Positions 36,569 to 47,034 of a stretch of 64,000 nt of DNA are shown here, one piece after another (position 1 is the first letter of the stretch; each line of letters opens with the position of its first letter). The stretch comes from Ciborinia camelliae. Taxonomy: Eukaryota; Ascomycota; Leotiomycetes; Helotiales; Sclerotiniaceae. The translations under genes were made by a program, and so were the position numbers. The notes below the pieces were generated by a model, which did no database searches, was not told where the DNA came from, and was given only the letters and a program-made list of their open reading frames with translations. Location: assembly GCA_025890175.1 (NCBI GenBank), contig JANPYM010000002.1, forward strand, positions 139,798 to 203,797. Reading direction: 5' to 3'.

Positions 36569-36838
36569 TTAGGACTCAATAGCCAGAGTTGGCCTCAAGA
36601 CTTTCTTCATTCTGGCGAGTGCCTCAATCATAATCTCCCGCTTTACAGCGAACGTGATTCTCCCCCAACCCATCTCGCCGCATTCGTCCAAGGTCGATGT
36701 CAATAGTTCATATGGGATGACCCTGCCAAGATATATCCTCCGCCCAATTAAATATTCGAGATTGACCCAACAAACTGGTACACTCGAGTGTAACGGCATT
36801 ACCATTATCGAGATGAGACTCAATGAGAAATGACACAC
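36569..36838 (-). pseudogene. Class I/II (PLP) aminotransferase C-terminal relic
   Basis: The minus-strand frame ends with GWGRITFAVKREIMIEALAR and MKKVLRP, matching the family's C-terminal (P)GWFRI-FA-----L--AL-R. Upstream, VPVCWVNLEYLIG resembles the G-FCWVDL strand. The piece between (YLGRVIPYELLTSTLDECGE) is short and poorly matched. The PLP lysine, the cofactor domain and all of the first 300 or so residues are absent. It resembles the ACC-synthase-like branch of fungal aminotransferases, at low certainty. Confidence 0.55.
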
Positions 36839-37331
36839 ATATCAACATATCAAGCTACGAAGTCCAAATTTTGGTCATCTACATATCTGCGTCTTATTCG
36901 TTGCTGTGAAATCAAATCAAACCAACACTGCTGTTTGTACGTCCAAAAGTTGGACCATTTGGAATTTATTTTCCGCATGCGACTTGCCATAAAAGTTAGG
37001 TTTTGAGCAAAAATAGGATTATGAATTCATTAGTAGTAGCGTAGCTGTTGGAATCACCTCGGTAGTAAGTATTAAATAATACTGTTGGTTCGGTTACTCG
37101 GTGATAAGTAACTATTGATTAATAGTATATGGTAAATAAGTTGTATTGTTAAAGTGTACTAGGATCAAGTACGAAGTACGCGATCCTTATATGCACCCGC
37201 TACGCGGGCGGTGCGGCCGCTAGCGGAGTCACGTGACCGGATGTCACGTGCCCCAAATCGCGACAAATACTATAATAAAAAGTTGGATTGGTATGAATTG
37301 TATATGGATTAGAGGTTGATCTACGTGGGAC
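36839..37331. other. Left flank of the nested elements
   Basis: No gene. TGTTGGAATC at 37046 looks like a Copia-type LTR start. A GC-rich palindromic patch with CACGTG motifs lies at 37195-37250. Confidence 0.4.
37324..37331. repeat. Left 8-bp target-site duplication of the hAT-like element
   Basis: CGTGGGAC, identical to 44822..44829. Confidence 0.85.
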
Positions 37332-37649
37332 CAGTGTTCTACTTAGTATTTCCCGTATTCCGTATACGGGCCCGTATAGTAGTAAGTTCTACATTTTTGA
37401 TACGTATTTAGGTATATGATATTGAATTCTATATCACTAAAAATATTCAATATTATTATAATATGAAATACTACTATTAACAAAATACGCAAATACGAAG
37501 TTCTTATTAATGCAACATATGCCGCCCCTTAATTTTTAAAGCTATTCCCATTTTTGAAGTTATTCCCATTTGAAGTTATTTCTATTTTTAAAGCTATTCC
37601 CATTTTTGAAGCTATTCCCATTTGAAGCTATTCCCATTTTTGAAGTTAT

Positions 37650-37837
37650 TGTCACGCCAAGGCCTCTGCCTAGTATAACAGTTACGTGATTGATTATGTA
37701 ACCATTATAATTATATAATCAATATTTATATTAAATAATATTTTTTTTAAAAAAATTCTTTTCTTTTTAATATATTTCTTTTATTAGATTATATATTTAC
37801 AATTTTATTTTTATAATTTTATATAATATATATAATA
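37650..37837 (+). repeat. 5' LTR, RIP-mutated
   Basis: Matches 41284..41471 along its length with C-to-T and G-to-A changes. The right boundary is estimated from LTR length. Confidence 0.75.
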
Positions 37838-40800
37838 TATAAAAATTATATTTATTTTATTTTATATTTTTATAAAAAATATAAAAAATTTATAAAACAA
37901 TTTTGTATTTTAAAGTTTATATTTTTAAAAATGTTTTTTAATAATTATTTAAATATTTATAGATATTTAATTTTTTAATTAAAAAAATATAAATTTGTAA
38001 TAAATTATAATAATATTGATTTTATGATTATACAAAACGATTTAGGGATATTATAATAAAAATTTTATAGTATATCGAAAAACAAAACGATTTTGAAATG
38101 TTATAATAAAATTTTTATAAAATACAAATTTATAATAATTTATAATAATAATAATTTTATAAATTAAAACTTTAATATAAACAAATTATTTGGATTATTA
38201 AATAATAATAAATTTTATATTACAAAATATTTATTAAAATATGTAATTATTAATCAAATATTTATTTATATTTATTTTCAAATAAATTATAATAAATTTT
38301 ATATAATAAAATATTTATTAAAATATTAATTATATTTATATATTATTAATTAAATATTTATTTATATTTATTTTTGAATAAATTATAATAAATCTTATAT
38401 TTATTTTTGAATTGATATAGGGAATTTGTTTTATTAATAATAAAATAACTTTTTTATTTATTTTTATTTGTAATTATTTTGAAATCAAATTATTTTTTTA
38501 AATAATATTTTTTTTTAATAAAATAATAATTAATTAAATATATTTTTTTTAATTATTAAAATTTTTTTTTTTAATATAAAATAATTACAATTTATTAATA
38601 AAAAATATTATATTATTATTTAAATATAATTTCAATTTTATTATAATTTTTTTATTATTTAATAATATTATTAATAACGATAAAGCTTATATTCGATACA
38701 ATTTCTTTTTAAAAAAAAACAAATTCGATATTACTTTTTAATTAAAAAAATTTAAAAAAACTAAAAAATTAAAAAATTTTAATTTAAAACAATTAATTTT
38801 TATATTTGTTTAAATAAATAATATATTTTATAAATATAATAATATTATAACAATTTATAATAAACTTATTTTGCTTTATAATAATCAAAAAATATTAATT
38901 TTTAAATTAAAAAAAAAACTTGAAATTATTAATAATTTTACTATTAATTTTGATAATATTACAAAAAACAAAGTTTTAATTATTTTTAGTTAAAATGTAT
39001 AGATTTTTGATTTTAATATAAAGGTTAATAAATTTATTATTATTCAAAAAATATATTAATAAAAAATTATTAATTTTATTATTATTATTTAATAATTCAA
39101 AAAAAATATAAAAAAAGTAATTGTTACAATTATAATTAATTTTTATTTTTATTAATTAATATAAATTTTTTTTTAATTTAATTGAATTTGAAATTAATAA
39201 AAATAAACGACAAACTTTTTAATACAAATTTTAATAATTTCGAATAATTCAAAAATTAAATATAAATAATTTTTATATATTAATTAATTATATAATATAT
39301 ATATTATTATAAATTAATAATAAAATTATTATTTATTTTGTATTTTAATTTAAAACTAATAATTTAAATTTTTTTATATTAACAAAAGAAATATTCAAAA
39401 TTTTTATACAAATTTATAAAAATAATAATAAAATTAAAATAATTTAAATTAAATATTACAAATTGTTTTAAAACAAATAATTATTTATTTGATTTTAAAA
39501 AAAATTTTAACAATTTTTTATTAAATTTGAATTTATTAAAAAAATTATAATTAATAATTTTTAATATAAAATTAATAAAAATATAAAATAAATTATAATC
39601 TTTTTATACAAATATATAATAATTTAAAATTTGGAATACAAAACTAATATAATAATTATAAATATTAAATAATTAAATATAATTAAGAAATATAAGTTAA
39701 AATACAAAAAAAAGATTAAAAAAAAAAATATTTTTAATTTTATTATTTAAAATTTAAAAAAAAAATTAAAATTTTTATATTTAAATAAATAAAATTATAA
39801 ACAAAAAATGTTTATTTTATTTGTAAAAAAATTAATTATTTTATTAAAAATTGTTTTACAAAAAAAAATATATTTAAATTAAATAAAATTATATTATAAT
39901 AAAAAAAAAGTAATTTTTGGTTTAAATATATTAGGGATTATAATATAATTACAATTTAATTTCAAAAATTCTTTGAAATTGCAATTTTATTGATTTATAT
40001 TAATTAATTGCAATTTTATATTTATTAAATTTATATTTACAAATAAAATAATAAAATTTATTAATAAATTATTTAAAAAAACAAAAATATTAATATTAAT
40101 TTTTTTTAATATATATTATTTTAATAAAAATTTTATTAATAAAATTATTATTATATTTATTTGCAAAACAAAATAAATTGAATTTATATTTTTATTTCGA
40201 TTATACAAAATAAAGATTTTTAATAATAAAGTCTTTAAAATTACAATTAATTATAAAAAAATATTTATTTAAATTTAAATATATAATTATATTAATATTA
40301 TAATATTTTATATTATAAATATATTTTATTAAATATTAATAAAAAATAAATAAATATAATAATATAAGATTATAATTTATATAAAAACAAAAATTATATT
40401 TTTTAAATTAAAATTTTATTTATATTTTAATGTGTTAAAAATCGAATTTCCGAAAAACCAATTAAAGTTTATATTTTTGATAAAGAATATAAAGATAAAG
40501 AATATATTTTTAAAAATTGATAATATAATGTATTTTGTATTAAAAATTATTTTAAAACAAAAAATTATTAAAATTTTTATATTTAATAATAATTTAGCTT
40601 TTGTTTTTATAAATTTAATTTTATTATATATTAATATAATTAATATTTCTTTTTTTTAATAATTTTAAAATAAAAAAATATTTAAATTTTTGTTGTTTTT
40701 ATAATAAATATTATAAACAAAAAATATTAATAACAAAATATAAAGATTAAACAAAATAATAAAAAAATTTTGTATAAAAGAATTTGATTTGATTATTATA

Positions 40801-41283
40801 ATTATTTAAATATATTTAAGAAAAGTAAAATAGATAAATTCTTTTTTATAATAATTTTGATTATTATATTAAATTTAATAAACTTAATATATTTAATTAT
40901 ATATTATTATTCTAAATATTTAATAAAAAATTAAATTTTATTAAAAAATATATTAATAACAATTTTAAAAAAGATTTTATTAAATCCAATAAAATAGTTT
41001 TTATATTCCTAATCTTATTTATTTGAAAATTTAGGGGTAAATTATAATTTTATGTTGATTATTGTAAACTTAATTTTATTATTAAAAAAAACATTTATTT
41101 TTTATTTTTAATTAATAAGATTTTGATTTAAATAATCAAATTAAAATTTATAATCAAATTTAAATAAAAATTAAAAAAAATATAGATTTAATTATATTTT
41201 GTATAAGATTTGGATTATTTTGTTACAAAATTATATTATTTGAATTATATAATAGATTAATTATATTTTAATATTATATTAAT

Positions 41284-41471
41284 TGTCACGCCAAGGCCCC
41301 TGCCTAGTATGACAGTCACGTGATTGATCATGTGACCACCATGGTCACATGATCAACGTCTATATTAGATAGTGTTCTTTCCAAGAGGATCCTTTCCTCT
41401 TCAGCATAGTTCTTTTATCAGATTGTATATCTACGATTTCACCTTTATGATCCTATATGACGCGTATGACA
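41284..41471 (+). mobile_element. Fresh solo LTR, unmutated, nested in the ruined retroelement
   Basis: A 188-bp block of normal composition begins TGTCACGCCAAGG and ends GCGTATGACA, with TGTCA/TGACA as inverted ends. It is flanked by TTAAT on both sides (41279..41283 and 41472..41476), a perfect 5-bp target duplication. It is the only normal-GC sequence for kilobases either way. It gives the original sequence of the family, against which the RIP changes in the other three copies can be read. It contains a 15-bp perfect inverted repeat. Confidence 0.85.
41324..41356. repeat. 15-bp perfect palindrome with 3-nt loop inside the LTR
   Basis: Arms TTGATCATGTGACCA and TGGTCACATGATCAA are exact reverse complements, separated by CCA. 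CACGTG lies just upstream. The palindrome is decayed or deleted in the RIP-mutated copies. Confidence 0.8.
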
Positions 41472-44032
41472 TTAATAATATATTTTGAAAATTTTTAAAT
41501 GTTTTTATATTTATTTATATAAACAATATTTTAATTTATAATAAAAATTATAACGAATATATTAATTATATATATTAAATATTTAATATTTTTAAAAAAG
41601 CTGGTTTATAAATTGATAATAAAAAATATAAATTTTTTATTTAAAAAATTAAATTTTTAAATTTGATTTTATTAATTAATAATATCAAAATAAATTTTAT
41701 AAAAATTTAAATTATTTTTAATTAAAAATATTTTAAAAATATAAAAAACATTCTTTACTTTATAAGTTTTACAAATTTTTATAAATGATTTATTAATAAA
41801 TATTTCTAAATTTGTAAATTATTAATTAATTTGTAAATCAAAATTAATAAAATATTTGATTTTAATTAAATCTTTAATTACAAAAAAATATTATTATCTA
41901 TATTTCTATTTTAATATATTTTAATCAAAATAAAAAAATATTTATTAAATATAATATTTTTAATTATATTATTAAAGATATTTTTTTTTAAATTAAAAAT
42001 AATAAATAATTATATTTTATTATTTATTTTTTTAAAAAAATAATATTAATTAAATATAATTATAAAATTTATAATAAAAAATTGTTTATTATTATTTATT
42101 ATTTTAAAAAATAAAAAGTTAATATTTAAAAAACCGAAATTCCAATAAATATACTTATTAATTACAAAACATTTTAATATTATATAATTACAAAAAAACT
42201 TATTAAACAATAAACCTAATAAACTATATTTTTCATTAATTATAATTTTTAAATAATATATCAATTAAAAAAAAATAACAATAAAACTAATATATTAAAC
42301 TAATAAATTTAAAATTTTTTATATAATAAAATAAATAATAGAATTTAATATTAATAATAAATTATTTTAAATTATAATTAAATTTATTTAAATATTTAAT
42401 TTAAAATTTGTATTATAAATATTTTTAATTTATTTTATAACAAAATAAATTTTAATCTTTATTTCATAATATTAAATATATAATATAATAATAAATTTTA
42501 TAATTAAATTATAATAATAATAAAAAACAATATTTAATAAAATAAAAAAATCTTTTTAATATTTTGTTTTATTTTAAATAATAAATTATTTTGTTATAAA
42601 TATAAAATTTAAATCTCAAAATCTAAAAATTAATAAATAAAAATTATTATTAAAATTTATAATTAACTAATTATTAATTATTTCAATAATATTAAAATTT
42701 TAATAATTTTGAAAAAACAATATTACTAACTTTATATAAATAAAAATGTTTTGTAATATATATATAATTATTATATCTACCAAAAAATTAAATATTTATA
42801 ATAAACTTATTAAAATATATTTTATTTATTTTTAATTCTTATCTAATTATAATAAAATATATTTATAAATTTTATTATCAAATTATTATTAAACTTTAAT
42901 TTTAATATAATATTGATTATAATTAATTAAATAACCAAAAAATAATATTTTATATTTTATTTTATAAATAATAAAAAAATATTTATTTAAAAAACAATTA
43001 AACTAATTATTCAATATATTTTTAAATTATACAAATTATTTAATTTTATTATCTTCAATTAAAAATTGCAATTTATCTTAAAATTATAATAATATTTATT
43101 TTATATTTTGCAAATTTAAAAATACAAATTTATATTTTATTACCCTAAATCAAATAAATAAATTAAAAATATTAATAAAAAAATAAAACGATATCTTTAA
43201 ATATATATATTTTATCAATAAAACAATTAAATAAAATAATTTACATTTACAAAATTTATAATAAACAATATTATCTTTAATATTACAAAAATATCCCCGT
43301 TTTTCATTAATAAAGATTTTAGTTTTTAAATAAACTTCAATTTTTAATCAATTATACCCTAAAATCAAAATTTTAAAAAAATTATAAATAAAAAAAAAGT
43401 TTTTGATATTATTTAATAAATAAAAAATATATAAAATATTTTTTGTAATAAAATAAATCTTATTTAAACTAAAATAAAAATTTTTATTAATAATAAATAA
43501 ATTTCAATATTATTATTTAAAATAAACAATTTTATCTTTTTAAATATTAAATAATTAAAATTTAAACAATTTTTTATTAAATTAAAAAATAAATTTGTTA
43601 ACCTTTTTTTAATTAAAAAAATATTTAACAATTTCTTTTATAAATTTATTTTATTAAAATATATAAAATGTTATAACATTTTTTATATATCAATATTATA
43701 ATATAATTCAAAAAATCTTTTATTTAATTAATATATAAAATAATTTATTATATTAATAATAATTAATAATAAAAAAAAATTAAAATTAAAATATATTTTA
43801 AATTCTAAACTTTATTACAAATAATTATAATACAAAATTTAATAATTAAAATATCCTCCCAATTATATTTATTATAATATTTTTAGTTTTACATATATAA
43901 AAAAAAAAGTAAAAGTTTTTTATATTACTTATTTAAACCAACCCGGGCCTAAAAGTAAAAAAAACTAATATAAAAAAAAATAAGGCTAATTTATATTTTT
44001 AATATTTCAAATTTATTTTTAAAAAAAAATGA

Positions 44033-44191
44033 TATTACATTAAAACCTTTATTTAATATAATAATTATATAATCAATATTTATATTAAATAATATTTTTT
44101 TTAAAAAAATTCTTTCCTTTTTAATATAATTCTTTTATTAAATTATATATCTACAATTTCATTTTTATAATTCTATATAACGCGTATAACA
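44033..44191 (+). repeat. 3' LTR, RIP-mutated, with internal deletion
   Basis: Begins TATTACATTAAAACC, which is TGTCACGCCAAGGCC after C-to-T and G-to-A changes, and ends GCGTATAACA. Confidence 0.7.
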
Positions 44192-44205
44192 ATTATTCCT
44201 ATTTT

Positions 44206-44340
44206 TAAAGTTATTTCTATTTTTCAATTAATCCCTTGCAATATTATTTGCAATATTAATCTATAATATTACAAGGGATTAATCTAATCTATAATATTAT
44301 AAAGGATTAATCGATAATATTGTAAGGGATTGATTAAAAA
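44206..44340. repeat. Inverted repeat in the hAT right arm
   Basis: TTAATCCCTTGCAATATTA near 44218 is complementary to TAATATTGTAAGGGATTGA near 44312, with similar partial copies between them. This is a likely subterminal hairpin of the hAT-like element. Confidence 0.5.
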
Positions 44341-44496
44341 ATAAGAATAACTTTAAAAATGAAAATAACTTTAAAAATGGAAATAACTTTAAAAATGGAA
44401 ATAACTTTAAAAATGGAAATAACTTTAAAAATAGAAATAACTTTAAAAATCAATAATGTAATATAGGAATTTCAATATTTTTCTAATATTTTAATA

Positions 44497-44685
44497 TGTT
44501 ATATGCGTTATATAGAATCATAAAGGTAAAATCGTAGATATACAATCTAATAAAAAAACTATACTAAAAAAAAAAAGATTCTTTTGGAAAAAAATATTAT
44601 CTAATATAGATGTTAATCATGTAACTATAGTGGTTATATAATCAATTACATAACTATTATACTAGACAAAGGCTTTGGTGTAACA
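44497..44685 (-). mobile_element. Fourth LTR copy, RIP-mutated, reverse orientation
   Basis: Begins TGTTATATGCG (reverse complement of the LTR end) and closes with GGCTTTGGTGTAACA (reverse complement of TGTCACGCCAAGGCC, mutated). It is 189 bp long. Flanks TAATA and CAATA form a 5-bp duplication with one C-to-T change. It sits in the right arm of the hAT-like element. Confidence 0.75.
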
Positions 44686-44821
44686 CAATATATCCTTATA
44701 AATACCTGTATTAAATGATATTTATGTAAATAGTATAATTCGCCTTTTATATATACGATATATTGTATAAGATTCTCAATACGCGCCACCGTTGTACGGT
44801 AGTATACTAAGTAGAACACTG

Positions 44822-44829
44822 CGTGGGAC
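44822..44829. repeat. Right 8-bp target-site duplication of the hAT-like element
   Basis: CGTGGGAC, identical to 37324..37331. Confidence 0.85.
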
Positions 44830-45831
44830 TCCCTAGTGAATCTACCATGAGGTCTAAGGCCGCATGTACGATTAAGTAGTATCGCGACAATTTCGTATAT
44901 TAAAAAGATTTTATAAATACATCAGATAATGGTTCCTTCTTTTATTCTTCAAGTTTCGAGTGTTCAAGAACGTTAATCTCAAGTTTTAGACAATTTAGAC
45001 TTCAACATCTACCTACCTAAGTAGTTTACAATAGGCTTACAATCAAAAGGCTATCTGAAAATGATAGATAATAGTTCGTTTAAAGTCCTTTTCGATTTGA
45101 ATACTAAAGAATTATGATCCCAAATACCTAATGAATGATAGATTATCCACTATTCTTTTCAGTTTCGATGTTAAAATTATTCTAATTCCTAATATTAAGC
45201 TTATAGACTAAGATATTTACATACAGCTCATACAATGAAGAAACTGTCGTCCGATTATAACTACCAAGATATTGACTTGGGCACTTAAATTTGGCTAAAC
45301 ATCTAATTGGGGCTCATCGGGGAAAACATTGTTTCAATTTATCTTCATCTGGGGTTCATTTGATGAAGATTGACATCAAACCATACCTATTTCCCCTTAA
45401 TTGTGATGAAATGAAGGCATTTTCCAGACAGAATAAAGCAAAGTGACTAAGGAAATAAGTAATTAGGGCTCACCAGGCGCCCCTGAGCCCCTAAATCATG
45501 GCACTTGTAAAGGAAATATCGGTGATTTAAGCTCTAGAGGTCTAGAAATCTACATTTGGCAGTCAAATTTTCATCAAAATCACAATGGAATCATGTAGAA
45601 TGCATCTGAAAAAAGCAAATCATAATATGCATTAGGTCATGGGCTAGCTCTGTAGTAAACACCTGAAAGATCTCGCGAACCCCCCTCATTTCTTCGAATT
45701 AGCTCTGAAAAATAACTATTAGGGCGCTAGACGCCTAGAAAACTCCCCCAATGACCCATTTTCAACGTGAAAGTCGCGCAAATATCAATAAAACTAGCCT
45801 ATAAAATTGTAAAACATCCTTATTGCTCAAA
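44830..45831. other. Intergenic region right of the nested elements
   Basis: About 1 kb. CTTCAACA ending at 45007 may be the right end of a Copia-type LTR. The rest is the 3' flank of the SANT-like gene. No gene seen. Confidence 0.4.
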
Positions 45832-47034
45832 TCATCTTTCATCCTCATTCAACTGACCCTGATTTTGACCCCAATTTTGGCTACGGCGTTGGGGTGGCTC
45901 TCGAAAACCATTAGATTGATCCTTATTGGGAGATTTCCGCGAGAACCCAAGGTGGTCTTCTGCGGAGAGCGCATGTCTAGATGAAGGGGTGGCATGTTGG
46001 GTATGCATGTCGGCCATGGTGCGAGCAGCATCTAATTCCATCATGTACCTCGGAGTTTGAATTCTGCGCTCCATCTGGGGCTCATATTGCGGTACAAACA
46101 TGCTAGATCCATCGTCTTCGGGGCTAGGCACTCTGAGAACGATAGCGCGATGTTGAGGGCGATTGAAGGCATGACTAAAGGGTGCGGGAGCAGCAGAGTC
46201 TCTTTGAAACTGATCCTCACGACGAAAGCGGTGTGTTTGACGCTCGGGGCCTCCAGGAAGGGGTTGCCGATGATGCAATGTCGCATGCTCAGCATGTGTG
46301 GGGTATGGTAGATCAAGAAGTGCGTAGGGACGAGCGGTAGTAGGAGCGTAGGGGGGAAGAGTAGGAGCGTAGGGAGGAGGAGTAGGAACGTAGGGGGGAG
46401 GAGGGGCTCCATAGTAATTATAGTAAGCGCTTGATGGTGGACCAGCGGCGATTGAAGGACCAATATAACGTTCTGGGGCTATGTTTTGGCCTTGAAAGTC
46501 CATGGAAGAACCCTCAGGAGCAGAAGAGTTGCCCATTTGGTGACCATTTGTGGTATAAGGCGGCAATTCCGTGCTGTGTGTTTCAAAAGTAGAGTCATCT
46601 CGTGACCCCATAGGACCAGCTGAGCGGTGATTGAGCTCTCTGGGAGCCACTTGCGCATCTGGTATTTTTCTAGCCCTCTGTTTAGCTTTTTTGGCACGAG
46701 AGCCGCGTGCTTTACCACCGGTACCTCCATGATCTGATGGTGGACCACCGGTACCTCCATGATCTGATGGTGGACCACTGGCAACCATCATCTTAGCTCG
46801 AACCTTGCCCCACTTCTTCTTGACAGTTTGATACCAGTGCTCATAGAGCATATTCTTTTTATATTCTCTACGAGCCAAAGGCCCCATCTCCTCCTGCATC
46901 ATAGCCGCAAGTTCTGCCCATGCCATGCCTGAACTGGGATCGTAACTGCCGCCCGGCCCATTGTACTGGGAATTTACCATGACCACATCGACAAAATATT
47001 TTTGCTCTTCTGGGCTCCAGAATTTCCCACCCAT
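45832..47034 (-). CDS. SANT/Myb-like domain protein, Pro/Tyr-rich
   Basis: A 400-residue single frame. Residues 5-75 (FWSPEEQKYFVDVVMV, MAWAELAAMMQEEMG, YKKNMLYEHWYQTVKKKWGK) have the three-helix, tryptophan-spaced look of a Myb/SANT-like DNA-binding domain. Two tandem copies of the 10-mer GPPSDHGGTG follow, encoded by an exact 30-bp DNA duplication (46714..46773). Next comes a basic stretch (GSRAKKAKQRARK) that could be a nuclear signal. The middle has repeated PPPYxPT-type units (YVPTPPPYAPTLPPYAPT). The C-terminus is disordered and rich in Gln, Arg and Pro. It is probably a nuclear DNA-binding protein; target and role are unknown. It borders a transposon-rich block, so membership of a mobile or expanded family is possible but untested. 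Confidence 0.6.
   Translation of the reverse strand: MGGKFWSPEEQKYFVDVVMVNSQYNGPGGSYDPSSGMAWAELAAMMQEEMGPLARREYKKNMLYEHWYQTVKKKWGKVRAKMMVASGPPSDHGGTGGPPSDHGGTGGKARGSRAKKAKQRARKIPDAQVAPRELNHRSAGPMGSRDDSTFETHSTELPPYTTNGHQMGNSSAPEGSSMDFQGQNIAPERYIGPSIAAGPPSSAYYNYYGAPPPPYVPTPPPYAPTLPPYAPTTARPYALLDLPYPTHAEHATLHHRQPLPGGPERQTHRFRREDQFQRDSAAPAPFSHAFNRPQHRAIVLRVPSPEDDGSSMFVPQYEPQMERRIQTPRYMMELDAARTMADMHTQHATPSSRHALSAEDHLGFSRKSPNKDQSNGFREPPQRRSQNWGQNQGQLNEDER
46714..46773 (-). repeat. 30-bp tandem duplication inside the SANT-like gene
   Basis: Two consecutive identical 30-base units containing CCGGTACCTCCATGATCTGA, preserving frame and adding ten residues. A partial third unit continues into TGGACCACTGG. 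Confidence 0.8.

Larger units (their letters stand above)
37650..44191. mobile_element. RIP-ruined LTR retrotransposon inserted in the hAT-like element
   Basis: The 5' LTR (37650..37837, TGTCACGCCAAGGCC start) and 3' LTR (44033..44191, ending CGCGTATAACA) are recognised by matching the fresh copy at 41284..41471. The differences are almost all C-to-T or G-to-A. The flanking 5-mers are GTTAT (37645..37649) and ATTAT (44192..44196), a target duplication with one G-to-A change. The insertion point lies inside the 18-bp tandem array, and removing the element restores the array. About 6 kb of interior is so AT-rich that no gag-pol remains readable; open frames there are accidental. The 3' LTR lacks about 29 bases around the palindrome. 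Superfamily cannot be assigned. Confidence 0.8.
37332..44821. mobile_element. hAT-like DNA transposon (non-autonomous) carrying nested retroelements
   Basis: The left end reads CAGTGTTCTACTTAGTAT and the reverse complement of the right end reads the same 18 bases. The flanks carry a perfect 8-bp duplication, CGTGGGAC, at 37324..37331 and 44822..44829. An 8-bp duplication with CAGTG ends is the hAT signature. Subterminal arrays of an 18-bp unit, TTCCCATTTTTGAAGCTA on the left (37545-37649) and its inverted form ATAACTTTAAAAATGGAA on the right (about 44340-44450), are also hAT-like. After removing the two LTR insertions only about 760 bases belong to the element itself. No transposase frame is seen. 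Removing everything between the target copies restores a continuous site, GATCTACGTGGGACTCCC. Confidence 0.85.

Noticed and set aside
40432..40659. Hydrophobic Ile/Phe/Asn frame in the AT-rich block, and a similar one at 42046..42264
   Set aside because: These frames are products of extreme AT content in a RIP-ruined element; composition alone explains them.
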